A stretch of 64,000 nt of DNA from Legionella brunensis. Lineage in GTDB: Bacteria; Pseudomonadota; Gammaproteobacteria; Legionellales; Legionellaceae. The stretch spans positions 19,772 to 83,771 of the forward strand of contig NZ_LNXV01000008.1 in the NCBI RefSeq assembly GCF_001467025.1, written 5' to 3'. Made by a program: the position numbers and the translations under genes. The notes beneath the pieces are model-generated. The model was not told the origin of the DNA. It worked only from the letters and a program-made list of their open reading frames with translations, and did not search any database. Positions 21,801 to 28,972 of this stretch are shown one piece after another. Every line of letters starts with the position of its first letter. Position 1 is the first letter of the stretch.

Positions 21801-23718
21801 GAGAAGCAATGGAGCCAAAATGTTCCATATAATTGGAGTAAATATAAGACTGCTGTCTTAACGCTAACCGTTCTCGTAACCATCCCATATGGCTACGCTC
21901 CTCCATAGTAGTATGCTTGATATTCAGTTCTATATGGGTTTGAGCCCAACCGGCCATAGAATTAGAACGTATTAAATAAGTTAAATAATCCAAGCCAACT
22001 TCGGATATTAATCGCTCCTTTGGAACACTAAAAGTATAGGCATTCTTACGCATGGTCTCATCAGTCATGCGAGATAGTTTTACTAACCCGAGAGGACTAG
22101 TGCTCAATGAGGTATTTTCTAAAGCCCCAGAGGAATCGTAAGTAGATAATTTGAATTCATTACCTATTTTTTTTATTACCAGTTGCATAGCATGGCCTTC
22201 TAAGCCAGTCTCCAGATACAACGCTTCACCCTCATTTAGATCAATACATGCTTGTTGTAGCGCTTTACCTGCTGTTGCAAGCTGCTGTTCGTATTTTGCT
22301 TGCTTTATCTCAAAATCACTGCTTTTTTTATAGCCATGGGTATATTTATCTTCCTCATATCCCCCCCACGATCTGCCTACTGTAGCCAAAATATGACCTA
22401 AGTCTCTCGAACGCTCCATATTTTCGTAATACTGCTTTATCTGTGCCGTTTCTTCCTCTGTAAAAGTTAATCCATATTGACTATATTTTTGTGGCACTAA
22501 ATTTCCGACCACCTCTGATTCAATGGCTGTAACCAGATCGGCAAACCCACCTGTAGAAAACGCATGTTCTTTTAACAGAAGATCTCTCTCATCGGTTATT
22601 ACAGTTTTAATTGCACTGCTTATTTCTTCTATCGTTGCATCGTTATCTTCCGGTTGTGTTAAGCTCTCTCCAACAGTATATAAGCTCCTATGATTTTCAC
22701 TTTTTGTTCCAGATACCATCTGTGATGCAACCACCATTCCGAAGCGAGTCATTATAGTTGATTTTATATTTTCTTTAGTGCGTATTTTTTCTCCTATCTT
22801 TGTTGTCCCTGTTATGTTCGCGACATGTTGCGCTCCACTTTGGCGCATGCCTTCTAGTGATCCCCGCTCTTCTTCTGTGATTACAAGCGTGTAGTTTTCT
22901 GATGATTGATTATAGATATCTTTTGCTGTGCTTACCCCTGTTATTTCCCCAGCACTAGGGCTGATTTTTCCTAAGAAGTTGTTCTCTTCTTCCGATACTG
23001 GTGTTTTTTTATTTTCCTTGGTTACTGACGATTGAACATCAAAAAAACCGAAAAAAACAAAAAGATTAAAAATGAAATTTTTTACCTCAAACCAAACTCT
23101 AAATAACCAGAATTTTTTATTATTTTCTGGTTCTTCGACAGGGACTTCCTCTGTTTTTTCGTTAAGAATTTCAAAGTCAATTTGTTCAATGCTATCAATT
23201 ATGTCTTGCCATATATTGGCTTTCCATTGAAGACCATCATCTTTTGATTTCCTATAGCTATTTCGTTGTACTACTTCTGACACTAATGCATCCTGCAACG
23301 CTTTCCATTGTTTAGCATCTTCTTTCGAATCATTTAATAAAATTTTTCGTAGTAGAACATATAATTCATCATCATTTGCTCGTTGAAGAAATCGTTTTCT
23401 ACGCTCTTCATCATATAGGCTATGCAAAATAGTAGTTGTGAGCTTTTCAAATACAACTTCTAGGTGATCACCTATGTTTTTATTTTCATGCAGAAAATTT
23501 GAAGTCACCTCGGAGCTGAGGTTTTCATTAATTATTTTTTCACGCGTAATTAACATATTTCTTAGACTTCTTCTGCAATCTAGATCCTGTATTTCAGGTA
23601 GAACTATTGAAGATAATATTTTAATTTCGTCAATATTCAGTTTGTCCACAAAAAAACCAACTTGTTCCGACCGAAGACTTAACAATACATCAATTATCTC
23701 TTTAGTATATTTGCTCAT
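9889..23718 (-). CDS. Giant DUF3638/DUF3645-like P-loop protein, candidate effector
   Basis: One uninterrupted gene of about 4,609 codons. The ATG at 23718 is preferred over a TTG 11 codons upstream because only the former has an AAGG site, though weakly spaced. An aromatic hydrophobic patch lies near residues 200-228. A segment around His509 (EGHAMQL) looks like part of a Cys-protease-like fold. Long coiled-coil stretches follow. The core has a Walker A-like MGFGKTS (2790-2796), an acidic FDELD (2944-2948), YYDQSHSRGADIK (from 3391) and AIMRMRK (about 3426-3432). This matches the layout of DUF3638/DUF3645 giant proteins, known from eukaryotes and amoeba-associated bacteria, and resembles SF2 helicase motifs. 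A Ser/Gln repeat lies at about 3634-3653. The tail is Glu/Lys-rich like Dot/Icm signals. Function unknown. Confidence 0.8.
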   Translation of the reverse strand: MSKYTKEIIDVLLSLRSEQVGFFVDKLNIDEIKILSSIVLPEIQDLDCRRSLRNMLITREKIINENLSSEVTSNFLHENKNIGDHLEVVFEKLTTTILHSLYDEERRKRFLQRANDDELYVLLRKILLNDSKEDAKQWKALQDALVSEVVQRNSYRKSKDDGLQWKANIWQDIIDSIEQIDFEILNEKTEEVPVEEPENNKKFWLFRVWFEVKNFIFNLFVFFGFFDVQSSVTKENKKTPVSEEENNFLGKISPSAGEITGVSTAKDIYNQSSENYTLVITEEERGSLEGMRQSGAQHVANITGTTKIGEKIRTKENIKSTIMTRFGMVVASQMVSGTKSENHRSLYTVGESLTQPEDNDATIEEISSAIKTVITDERDLLLKEHAFSTGGFADLVTAIESEVVGNLVPQKYSQYGLTFTEEETAQIKQYYENMERSRDLGHILATVGRSWGGYEEDKYTHGYKKSSDFEIKQAKYEQQLATAGKALQQACIDLNEGEALYLETGLEGHAMQLVIKKIGNEFKLSTYDSSGALENTSLSTSPLGLVKLSRMTDETMRKNAYTFSVPKERLISEVGLDYLTYLIRSNSMAGWAQTHIELNIKHTTMEERSHMGWLRERLALRQQSYIYSNYMEHFGSIASPDAPPKFEDILQRPQNTENCFAKKAQSCELYELGKPTYKKLRLAMLLEQRKGLLQDACGKPGESSFVSVEYTTMLKNIEPEYLSPSELQEVSMRLCEVKEPPSKEYYQKFFQALFAAKEKLATVDKSDNNLAIKRIDEKIASHAKSYYLYLKKGNRQKEIEEIFSPAVYSQDSIFNWDAGGMPLKTNEDGKIVPKALEKLSEYATAQSWKAIFQLINHQIKKLSVNERYIQSSSERLSYASYRQVSGKVKLNDLEKANIVSFTEGFTRKEEIRVEINVGNKRKEIDLPTFFKLVLKNKESLTNPKVIGLLDYIRNVSPEIENMYAAKVYPAQRQAFVDKLEGYVEHSMNSLTSTINRLSESKDKLSIMLEQCKQNIDSVTYEMTKEQQILGNRKKSVKLKNLELRLELLKEEQDELERLQRSVAVKIQSLEANKEVKGSPANKIAKTKNIIERLKANDADLQTVNAVSHAFTAAAADLENVNQQLEKTIKTFEIDDVEQENDRLIHVNQYRKKVIANHLATNAEYRILDELSAGRMGTEKDRNRQMYRQSAVERAEFFKKGSFLEGSVFHEIQNLNQKLRAEVCGIVEQKVILNTNIIEVGTIDSLKSANDEYINIDNHSQAISKRVIPEEIKEKWVRGMFDIWLKHESQGHLYALQKKNEADPTAINQAFHHFIEQKANIKYAALKEAGYPIDLNKDQIEKMWRPISEPEIVFINKRKQRAAGILKRFIKAMGSENTVLKEDTPYVTPIRLTNKELVTTQDPTLKEKVFEAPAVTYLSQSARDALDESTLKFLRENPIPTPEGGSKEQCFTYFTKVTSFLHRLKAHNSLENKSQRITEFCYLSVSKIFDLSYAPPASLVTEIANTVIDRYRGEDGYINDSFLKLENNQRAQILITLIKLNLSQIAADESQKTKVNSAFYSTIKQWEKLIIPPDEAMSRKIAMLSPGGTIPEDISLLKEVDTALHESPVSLEGIYEGQKGLQIALAAYGAEKEVNSELRKVADCLSMRNGDALLAHQFLAYYSKSKFLLSADGINSTQGRELFTRALLDAFQHGTDVEKHELLDFLKGLKFDNSDGCKLKTPHKVFIEEVLIKCSNMDSKFTENIGTEEGTSTIETESFISSLTDTSSTDGVDRLFGFAKEINTIALKIERNLNKKPIDKAELDGLYAKLICSNLAYQLLLGQASEDIISNLNENFEYTREMSLVQSNMSKLRENLIEFSSNLNIDKRIALFNKIFNEYAQDKKFDGRKVNVTSASSLDIPGFINLGGNKSLDVLHGVIYLGNSKFGGIPAYIQSYIALQELGLQDLPFNPLSGGYVYVEDDQIKASLTPLADGSIVIQRELRTLDDTSEILQYIPPDKMESVPVALRRIKAEHFFIDSKGTLHAYNSDFAPILKLSRQDELWSGTLLDHHGNKVPITLDNTKDSPVINELSKVFPADEIISVNENTVYIPSIAKYLIHEKANGYFIADDLTERTSRRHLKVTEEGSVYTEKELTSSEAEEVRLLNKEIAKLQNDLASVTQSDLLSQQAKNKIEKKIKDCESRIQVITSPEYFVFVADSKQIKALEEAHLQSRKEMQKAYTAFRDGGKNRKLASNYEQAKEHYLQEKKTLKKAYEVANYLRVYTSKEGVLEPQDFQSILHVGLIPDKTPLLIQLLGKNVPKLPLKSSELEDLRTLKTQYKEKQPLTMEDRFALIMLMGTELQHHLLEREACVTGKIKVWDRKSHNELLKEFTDEVNKVNELFGQLPLDNFSELWRSIHSEFATDEKLQQLFTKPIATVSTGEKKPVSINTRTTYMPIESLGARALVQFNLYKDPQSLIDEQQLELEQRLRGLEKFGDSVQAQEDGYYYENYGLFHTGTLEKLFSVTLDHPGVEGLTEIHVSELFDLMQKEGWIGTVKGMDKYQLAGHPSEFYSSSKIASYLTEIGFRENQIRTISDRLETFLYQTAVNGGTYSIKADKKEDLERKKGELIEKLTQAQEKCNIESLQALDKIKSILAESSTEISLTELNSAYLLNDYSRILSHFPEDKRARFEIILNNAMTRLLYYKTELDHLNDVKNTFQMGQDAKAISMLHIRRNYPLEKLLDSELYSGKDLTGQDLLQAEQERKMQRAFLLFESEFGHRCNARQVNIFRGLLLDDETDPDKIDAAQARMGFGKTSLLPLVALYKTGEKLVRFIVPKSALESNTSDMSLALGNILGSRAVKDDFHRYRIETDPESNMGTNSPRLKSLQDAKADLKKRLSLYQRITENREVLVQAPSVRNSLECQLKIFLDMLPKLANEPLQKKELMECISLLNEIRSLETISIFDELDATQDTATTEVNYTSGEKISLDTAEIYPLELITQTIGATEDKTAGNLAKILLERFNIIDADKSIFNYITSLQVKQPDSVTPSNSTEVYLMRAILTDPAMLSIFTEKEPGTDFGVWFQNASDGSKLYDRDALKTGGDSQSNKPLLIAVPYSAANTPKPKGSRFDNPEVSAITTFLYYLDPRTELNEVPHLEFLIDSFRSGLGEAPFLEPSGERISPEFTILFNDIKTLAEIEDPIIRGAAREQYFVELNTRIKKGEIPPNAFRKMLARTIIQEQIKFDAGKANSNRYEQGTTRDVVIGFSGTAGDTSSYFRENMLDPAADGNMTLGIMGRANCQKTVPLDTTSFSEKGEDYTTTIIKQLTASFSSNTRTLIDVGGLCKVSNRAVAKEIALQLKSQGSPLKGVIFYDDVTNMKKLLVLDSQNKEKVVDLTAAMVAESDRKGSYFTYYDQSHSRGADIKQMDGAHAVLTLNFTVTNNDYKQAIMRMRKIVEKPLGQSFSVAVPDSVREKIISDLKLTTDHILTGNDIGLWLRQKELENNLNHASLLSAELDAVVKNAILQQQAEITKLMSDSDLTEKQIKAFTECIKQLNSISPLVSNSVNDLRAKYGNVYGEVRKQDFVNDLKESFDKRMIAIFNIVRQTREEMGLAPVEESDKKAYYDLEQRIIKKREAQLSNVFTIPSASNALSEAHSETESQSESQSQSQSQAQTHSFSEVAKEEVVVKAKLRKHDIPHAPVSLGYLSGSSALDELPKAAQTTYMHHLFHEDDSVRCSPAYVLDEELELSYAKPVPPPIRYFLAREEGEPKIILISQDEANAFKGTPVAPWSLYDVRFKISNAIAPVMGSPITSLKDPLLKKLNFASYRYKVSGADMDSIAGSLDEMYTQEQLHPSLSIHYATTEHSSFGNAPVFELSRWGFRGEKLQDMLLRIEKTETSIGGHNKKEGLTISVEKGNARVEVFISDKLSQRISNESGKPKLKKVMEVINKDYGEVKQDIDELTEDLRVLQETEEKVIKDFDQQIMELEAIKEKAVNEARAKIDKGFYDGMNGLINCRGIYEEQLSQNLREHCSARVHSNEWGIKVSGNQFEQLGDAIAHGCNKLYTQNKATPLSFTELEQELDAEIQTIFNAVDQRYQYFINYKALNVTLFESMHAATKGKRNPQNENVKVWSQSLEEALKNQFFDIYMAWMDNEANNPNEKWQSFVGNIKDEILQARGSDLTLEDFYEKILARVEKFAHDNAIDVNDFTAIVMPRLDYFINSGSKKENTQTIQDHITNIIKKQFLEVLTTPTEDQVEFFARLQEMVKNKIDKHNYEVPSILLDYQKDPLPLKEIKVVVRQSFSKQSVRTAKGEIDFLTRKIASFLAGRKEVQNILDNYQPVENRSAQLEGKGNISCSMFPSNYDALAELDRQTFDIQKQITEAKIQKKAQLDQLKEKQVELQSKLDQSNEKAKILQDEVSALNELLTGGKELLSFLANCQVVVEEDEPADFIEAHFDLDMIIAHDISSSATLTFIPPEIYEVEREMQQQFINLHGLDEEETAAGRALDEAFALVRKEVGIVQERKPHIEYELNNQSEVTLQKTGEMKADTPEIPVQKHEEMREDIPEIPVEDEIIREEKTREVVNSASSEDKQKEKITAESFRAFKSQFQETVKGNDEDSSDLYRTKNS

Positions 23719-23751
23719 TGCAATATGAACCTTATTTTCACTCTTAGACAA

Positions 23752-24133
23752 ATTTTAGACCAATATTAGTCTTGAGACCAAAAAATAACCACTATGAATT
23801 TATATTATAAACAATGAATACTTAAGGAAAGCTTTGCTATATTTATGTCAAAAACTTTTGTATGGGTAAACTTATTAAAACAGGGGCCTCTGGTTGATTT
23901 ACTAAAAGCCAATTTACGAATATAGAAAAAGAATTTTGAATTGGTTAACGAAGTTATGGTGAGTTTCAAGTCCTAAACGAAAGAAACTATTCTGAGGTGA
24001 GGTCTCTCTGATTCTGGGTTTTTTTAATTGAATGGGTTTATTTTTGCTTTCCATTTCGCATCGACAACGCTGATGACTTAAACCCAATTCGATTGTCAAT
24101 TGCTAAATTAAACCAATACATTGACAATTAAAC
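23752..24133. other. AT-rich gap with a 9-bp inverted repeat and no clear gene
   Basis: About 380 bases separate the start of the giant gene from the end of the GGDEF-EAL gene. ATTGTCAAT (24092-24100) and ATTGACAAT (24120-24128) form an inverted repeat with a 19-base spacer, just after the GGDEF-EAL stop, and could serve as a weak terminator for that operon. A 61-codon minus-strand reading frame at 23914-24099 has no recognisable features or ribosome site. The upstream side of the giant gene has two GGTCT repeats about 13 bases apart on the minus strand, of unknown meaning. Confidence 0.4.
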
Positions 24134-26371
24134 CTATTCTTTTTTTCCGGTTTTGATATCTTCCAAAATACTATCAATTGAGTCTGAGGATAAGGGTTTA
24201 CTTAAGAAAAATCCTTGCACTTCATCACAATTTTGATTTCTTAGGAACTTGATTTGGTTTTGATTTTCCACGCCTTCTGCAGATACTTTGAAGTTTAAGT
24301 TTTGTGCCATCGCGATTATTGCCTCAATAATCACTTCATCGCTACGCGATTTGGAGATGTTCCTAACAAAAGATTGATCAATCTTCAAACGATCAATATG
24401 TATTTGTTTCAAATAATTTAAACTTGAACTCCCCGTGCCAAAGTCATCCAGGACAATTTTAACACCCACCTTCTTTAACTCATGAATCATACGTTGAACA
24501 TCAATATTAGTAATGATTACGTTCTCTGTGATTTCAATCTCAAATAATGCGGGATTAATTTGATATTCTTCTAAAATATTTTTTACGGTTTCTGCGAAAT
24601 TTACTTGTTTTAATTGTTGCATTGCCACATTCACTGCAACTCTTACTTCAGGTAGCCCCTTCTTGCGCCAAACATCCATTTGACTGCATACTTCGCGAAT
24701 TACCCACTCTCCCAATGGAACAATAAGACCTGATTCTTCAGCAACAGGAATAAACTCCAGGGGCAAAACAACTCCTTTTTGAGGATGTTGCCAGCGAGCT
24801 AAAGCCTCAAGACCTAATAGCTCGTGATTTTTAGCGTCGAATTGAGGCTGATAAACCAGGAAAAATTCATGATTTAGCAATGCTCGTCGTAACTCAGATT
24901 CTTGCTCTAATTGTTTATTACTCAGTTGATTGAGTTGAGGCGTGTAAAACTTAAATTGATTACCTCCTTGCTCCTTAGCTTGGTACATTGCCAAATCAGC
25001 ATTTTTTAGAAGTGAATTTATATCAGTACCATCTGTCGGATAAAGACTAATCCCAATACTCGTGGTTAAAATGAACTCATGACCAGCAATATATAAAGGA
25101 TGATTAAACGAACTTAGAATTTTTTGAGTGATAGTGACAGCATTCTCTCCTTCTAACTCAAGAAGAATCATTACAAACTCGTCGCCACCAAGTCTCGCAA
25201 GCGTATCTTGTGCACGCAATAGAGAGGACAGTCGCTTTGCAACCTCACACAACACTTCATCTCCAAACTCATGTCCCAAACTATCATTAATTAATTTAAA
25301 ACGGTCTAAATCAAAAAATAAAATGGCAAAATGGTTGTTTAATTGCGAAGCCATTGCAATAGCATGTTGTATTCTATCATTCAACAAGACACGGTTGGGT
25401 AAGTTAGTCAGCGAATCATGAGTCGCTTGATGTTCTAATTCTTCTTCCAGGAATGCTCTTTCCGTAATATCTCGAAAGCTCCATACTCTCCCCACTGTGA
25501 CTTTATTGATACGATGTGGTTGTGAATAGCATTCAATTATTTTTTCTTCTTTAAATTTCACGACCTGTAGGCTGGTATCATCAATATTGTGATATAACTT
25601 GTTAATTAGCTCTAAAAATTCTTCTGGCTTTCGTAATTTTCCAATCATGTATTCTAATAATAATTGCTCACTTTTGGGCTCAAGAACTGTTTTTGGAATG
25701 TTCCACGTTTTTATAAATTGCTTGTTGCAGTCAATTATTTTTCCTTTCAAGTCAACCACTAAGATGCCATCGGTGGATGACTCAATCGTAGCTCGCAATA
25801 ATGACAGTGATTGCTGTAATGATTCAGTACGTTCATCGACAATTCTTTGCAAAGACTCGGTATGTTTTTTTGCTTCTTTTGCTAATAACCACTTCCTTGT
25901 TAATGCACAGGCAAGTTGTCTAACTGCTACTTTGTCAAAAGGCTTTTTTAAAACTAATAGATTGTCTCTCATCCCTAATTTAAGGACCGTTTCTTCCCAT
26001 GAATAGTCAGAATAGGCAGTACAAATAACAACCTGAATATCTCTATCAATTTTCCACATTCTTTTAATAGTCTCAAGCCCATCCCATCCAGGTGGCATGC
26101 GTACATCCACAAAAGCAAGTGCATAGGGTTTACCTGCCTCTGAGGCCATTTTGATTTTTTCGACTCCTTCACGCCCTTGTTCTGCAGTATCAATTTTAAA
26201 TTCAGGTAACAAATTTTCATCTTTTTCAAAGTGTTTTTGTTCACCAAATAATTCTTTATCCAGAATACTGAAAGCCCTGGATTCCTGAGTTGTTGTTAGT
26301 ACCTTGATAAAATCTTCATGGATGGCCGGGTTATCATCAATAATCATAATTCGGAGTTCTATGTCACTCAT
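24134..26371 (-). CDS. Response regulator with PAS, GGDEF and EAL domains
   Basis: This 745-aa protein has, in order, a receiver domain (residues 1-165, acidic pair Asp12/Asp13, phospho-acceptor Asp89 in FVDVRMPPGWDG, Lys in LKKPFD), a coiled linker, a PAS domain (about 190-310), a GGDEF domain with intact GGDEF at 395-399, and an EAL domain with intact Glu522-Ala-Leu. Both catalytic signatures are present, so it may both make and degrade c-di-GMP under control of phosphorylation. It overlaps the upstream kinase gene by 8 bases. The pair resembles the published L. pneumophila Lpl0330 kinase/Lpl0329 GGDEF-EAL system in domain order. Confidence 0.92.
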   Translation of the reverse strand: MSDIELRIMIIDDNPAIHEDFIKVLTTTQESRAFSILDKELFGEQKHFEKDENLLPEFKIDTAEQGREGVEKIKMASEAGKPYALAFVDVRMPPGWDGLETIKRMWKIDRDIQVVICTAYSDYSWEETVLKLGMRDNLLVLKKPFDKVAVRQLACALTRKWLLAKEAKKHTESLQRIVDERTESLQQSLSLLRATIESSTDGILVVDLKGKIIDCNKQFIKTWNIPKTVLEPKSEQLLLEYMIGKLRKPEEFLELINKLYHNIDDTSLQVVKFKEEKIIECYSQPHRINKVTVGRVWSFRDITERAFLEEELEHQATHDSLTNLPNRVLLNDRIQHAIAMASQLNNHFAILFFDLDRFKLINDSLGHEFGDEVLCEVAKRLSSLLRAQDTLARLGGDEFVMILLELEGENAVTITQKILSSFNHPLYIAGHEFILTTSIGISLYPTDGTDINSLLKNADLAMYQAKEQGGNQFKFYTPQLNQLSNKQLEQESELRRALLNHEFFLVYQPQFDAKNHELLGLEALARWQHPQKGVVLPLEFIPVAEESGLIVPLGEWVIREVCSQMDVWRKKGLPEVRVAVNVAMQQLKQVNFAETVKNILEEYQINPALFEIEITENVIITNIDVQRMIHELKKVGVKIVLDDFGTGSSSLNYLKQIHIDRLKIDQSFVRNISKSRSDEVIIEAIIAMAQNLNFKVSAEGVENQNQIKFLRNQNCDEVQGFFLSKPLSSDSIDSILEDIKTGKKE

Positions 26372-27785
26372 TAAATACTCCTTTACCTTTTAAATTAGCT
26401 TTAACTGGCAATGTCAATGTAAACGTCGCTCCTTGTCCAAGTCCTTGACTTTCAACCTTTAAAGACCCTCCCATGTCTTGCGCAGATAAAGCACAGCTAT
26501 GCAGACCAAATCCATGGCCTTTAGTTTTAGTAGTGAAACCAAAAGAGAAAATACGATGCAAATTTTCAGGCAAGATACCTATCCCATTATCAACAATTTG
26601 AATCTGTAATTTATTACCCTCTCCTTTTACAATAAATTCAATCTGTTTTCTTTTATCAACAGTGTTGCGAAGAACAGCCTCTTTAGCATTTTGAATCAAA
26701 TTAATTAGAACTTGTAAGAGTTTAGATTTATCAGTAAAGATAAATGATGAGTTAGAATATTCTTTACGCATATTAATCGATTTATCTTTAACAGGATTAG
26801 ATGACATCTGAAGTGCCGTTTCTATCAACTCAGGAACATAAATTTTTTCATCAATACTTGATACACCGCTAAATGCTTGCTGCATGGCGACGATGTCTTT
26901 TAGATGTTGTATATTATTATCGAGATTAACCAGTTCCTCGGTATTTTTATGGTATTCCTTATCAAGAATTTCTTCCAAGGCAAAAAGATATTCGGGAATT
27001 AGTTTTCCTTTTTCATCTTGGGTCAAATATTCGCCTATCTGAGTTTGATGCTCCTTTAACATCTCAATAATTTTAAATAATTTTTGGTAATAAGGCTGAG
27101 AGAAACTGTCTTTAATCATATTAGTTGAGACATTCAAACTGTTAAGAATATTGCCGATATTATGTAAGATAGAAGTGGCTATTTCTGACATTCCCGCTCG
27201 ACGTGCTGTGATTAATAATTTTTGGCCAAGCTCTTTAATTTTTTTTTCATTTTTTTTGTCTCTATCAATATCAATTAAAATACCAGAAAGCTTATTTTCC
27301 TCCCCCTGACAGTCAGCAATAATGCGATACCACTGATATTCATCCAAGCTATTTTTAATACGAAGTTCAAAGGTATAGTTAATGCGCCTATCTAAAGCTT
27401 TTTTCACCAAATTATGCAATTGTAAACAATCATCAGGGTGAATATACTTTAAAAAATCTTGCAAAGTATGAACCGAATTTGAGTCCAGATTAATCAAATT
27501 ATAGAGTTCTTTCGACCAACAAATCCGATTAGTATCCGCATCATAGTGCCAGTAACAAAGACGCGCGATATGCTGAGCACGCTCAAGCCTTTCATTTAAG
27601 AACATCATTTCCCGTGAGGAGAGATTCATCGAACGTTCTAAAAGATAGCGCTCCTGATCCGCCTCCTGATAGGTTTTATTGATACGCAAAATGAACTCTT
27701 GCCACTTTTCTATATCCTTAGGCAAGCTATCAATTTTAATTTCCGCACGATTAAGTTGCCGTAGTAACAGTTTATGCAATTCCAT
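26364..27785 (-). CDS. PAS-containing histidine kinase of the c-di-GMP switch
   Basis: This 473-aa soluble kinase has no membrane segment. An N-terminal coiled region is followed by a PAS/PAC domain (about residues 75-175, HIARLCYWHYDADTNRICWSKELY). Next comes a non-standard phospho-acceptor region with the His in TSILHNIGNILNSLN, and a C-terminal HATPase domain with N box INLIQNAKEA, DNGIGI and GHGFGLHS. The ILHNIGN type of H-box differs from classical HisKA. Its gene sits between FIST and the REC-GGDEF-EAL gene, overlapping the latter, so that regulator is the obvious phosphotransfer partner. Confidence 0.9.
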   Translation of the reverse strand: MELHKLLLRQLNRAEIKIDSLPKDIEKWQEFILRINKTYQEADQERYLLERSMNLSSREMMFLNERLERAQHIARLCYWHYDADTNRICWSKELYNLINLDSNSVHTLQDFLKYIHPDDCLQLHNLVKKALDRRINYTFELRIKNSLDEYQWYRIIADCQGEENKLSGILIDIDRDKKNEKKIKELGQKLLITARRAGMSEIATSILHNIGNILNSLNVSTNMIKDSFSQPYYQKLFKIIEMLKEHQTQIGEYLTQDEKGKLIPEYLFALEEILDKEYHKNTEELVNLDNNIQHLKDIVAMQQAFSGVSSIDEKIYVPELIETALQMSSNPVKDKSINMRKEYSNSSFIFTDKSKLLQVLINLIQNAKEAVLRNTVDKRKQIEFIVKGEGNKLQIQIVDNGIGILPENLHRIFSFGFTTKTKGHGFGLHSCALSAQDMGGSLKVESQGLGQGATFTLTLPVKANLKGKGVFNE

Positions 27786-27805
27786 AGCTTCTTTATCTAA
27801 CCCAA

Positions 27806-28972
27806 TTATGATTCAAAGTAAGTAGTTAATGTCATGGTTTGATTATGCAATTTGCAATCACCACACCCTGAAGGACACAATTCACCGTAAGAATAAAAAC
27901 CTATTTGAATTGTATTATCTGGCAAGGATTCTAACGTAGACTCCGTTTCCTCTTCTGTTCGCTCTCCTAATAGCAGACGTCGCCCTACACAACTGATGCT
28001 AATTGCCAAAATAGGGCCTTGAGGTTTATAGCCGGGTTCTAACATACTTTTTCCTGCCAATTCACCAGCCTCGCTGGCACTAGTGATTAAGCGATCAAAA
28101 TTGGCATGCATTAATTGTGCATAATATCCAGAGGGTATATCACCAGCGAAAATAAGAGCTTGATTTTCTTCATTGATACCTAAAATAGTTCGTACTAAAG
28201 AAATAGGATCTTTGGTATTCATATCTTGAATAGCTAAGGGGTAAAGCAATCCGGAAGCCGGTAACTCAGCAGCCCTTTCACCAAGATACTCCTTATAAAG
28301 CGCTAAAGCTGGTTGATTATCCAACTCATAAAGTATATTTCCTTCAGAGCGCGTAATTCTTCGCGCCGGACCAAAAATATCCCATCCACCTTTGGAGGCA
28401 TGACCTACATGAATATGGTTACCGTAAAATCCTGCAGCCACGATGTAATTATCAAGAACTTCACCATTGAAAAGAGTCCAGGTTTTATTAAAATGACTTG
28501 TATCACCTGCCAATCCACCAGTAATCAGGGGTTTATTTCCATTAATCGATTTATTCAGTCCTTTAACTAATTCTGTACCATTAACATGTAGTCCCTCAGA
28601 CAAGACAAAGATACTTTTTAAATCAGGGGATTGTAGTTGCTTGCTAATCGATTCTCCTGCAGCAAAAGAAGCTTCAATTTTATTAACTTGTGCTTTAACA
28701 ATTTTAATCGGTGTGTTTTCAAATTTAATCACGACAACAGACAGACTCTTATCAAAAATATGTGGGCCAAAGATTTCTCCTGCACTCGAGCAGCCAATGA
28801 TTTTTGAATTTTTATAGCTTGCACTAAGTTGCTGTATAGACTCTTGTAGATGAGAAAATTCTGGTGCAGCGAAAACAAGCACTAATGTTTGCTCGGAATC
28901 CAGATCGGGGAAGGAATTCACACTCCAACCACTTTCCTCAAGGTATTGAAATGCTTTTAACTCCATTAACAT
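27806..28972 (-). CDS. FIST-domain sensory protein
   Basis: This 388-aa cytosolic protein has a FIST N domain (about 25-215; ATG at 28972 or the second in-frame ATG at 28966: LVLVFAAPEF, IIGCSSAGEIFG, ITGGLAGD) and a FIST C domain (about 215-375: ALALYKEYLGERAAELPASGLLYPLA, ILAISISCVGRRLLLGERTEEE, IGFYSYGELCPSG). FIST domains are thought to bind small ligands, possibly amino acids, and to feed signal-transduction proteins. The C-terminal CPSGCGDCKL cluster with three Cys could bind metal or sense redox. It is the first gene of the operon with the kinase and the GGDEF-EAL regulator, and is likely the input module. Confidence 0.9.
   Translation of the reverse strand: MLMELKAFQYLEESGWSVNSFPDLDSEQTLVLVFAAPEFSHLQESIQQLSASYKNSKIIGCSSAGEIFGPHIFDKSLSVVVIKFENTPIKIVKAQVNKIEASFAAGESISKQLQSPDLKSIFVLSEGLHVNGTELVKGLNKSINGNKPLITGGLAGDTSHFNKTWTLFNGEVLDNYIVAAGFYGNHIHVGHASKGGWDIFGPARRITRSEGNILYELDNQPALALYKEYLGERAAELPASGLLYPLAIQDMNTKDPISLVRTILGINEENQALIFAGDIPSGYYAQLMHANFDRLITSASEAGELAGKSMLEPGYKPQGPILAISISCVGRRLLLGERTEEETESTLESLPDNTIQIGFYSYGELCPSGCGDCKLHNQTMTLTTYFES

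Noticed and set aside
23752..23790. Possible PmrA-type box (TAATATT) upstream of the giant gene
   Set aside because: Only one partial match to the direct-repeat consensus; such AT words are common by chance here.
23914..24099. 61-codon minus-strand frame in the gap downstream of the GGDEF-EAL gene
   Set aside because: No ribosome site, no domain, low-complexity sequence; could be a remnant of a repeat but evidence is too thin.
25599..26006. 135-codon plus-strand frame opposite the PAS/REC region
   Set aside because: Antisense to an intact, well-recognised regulator gene.
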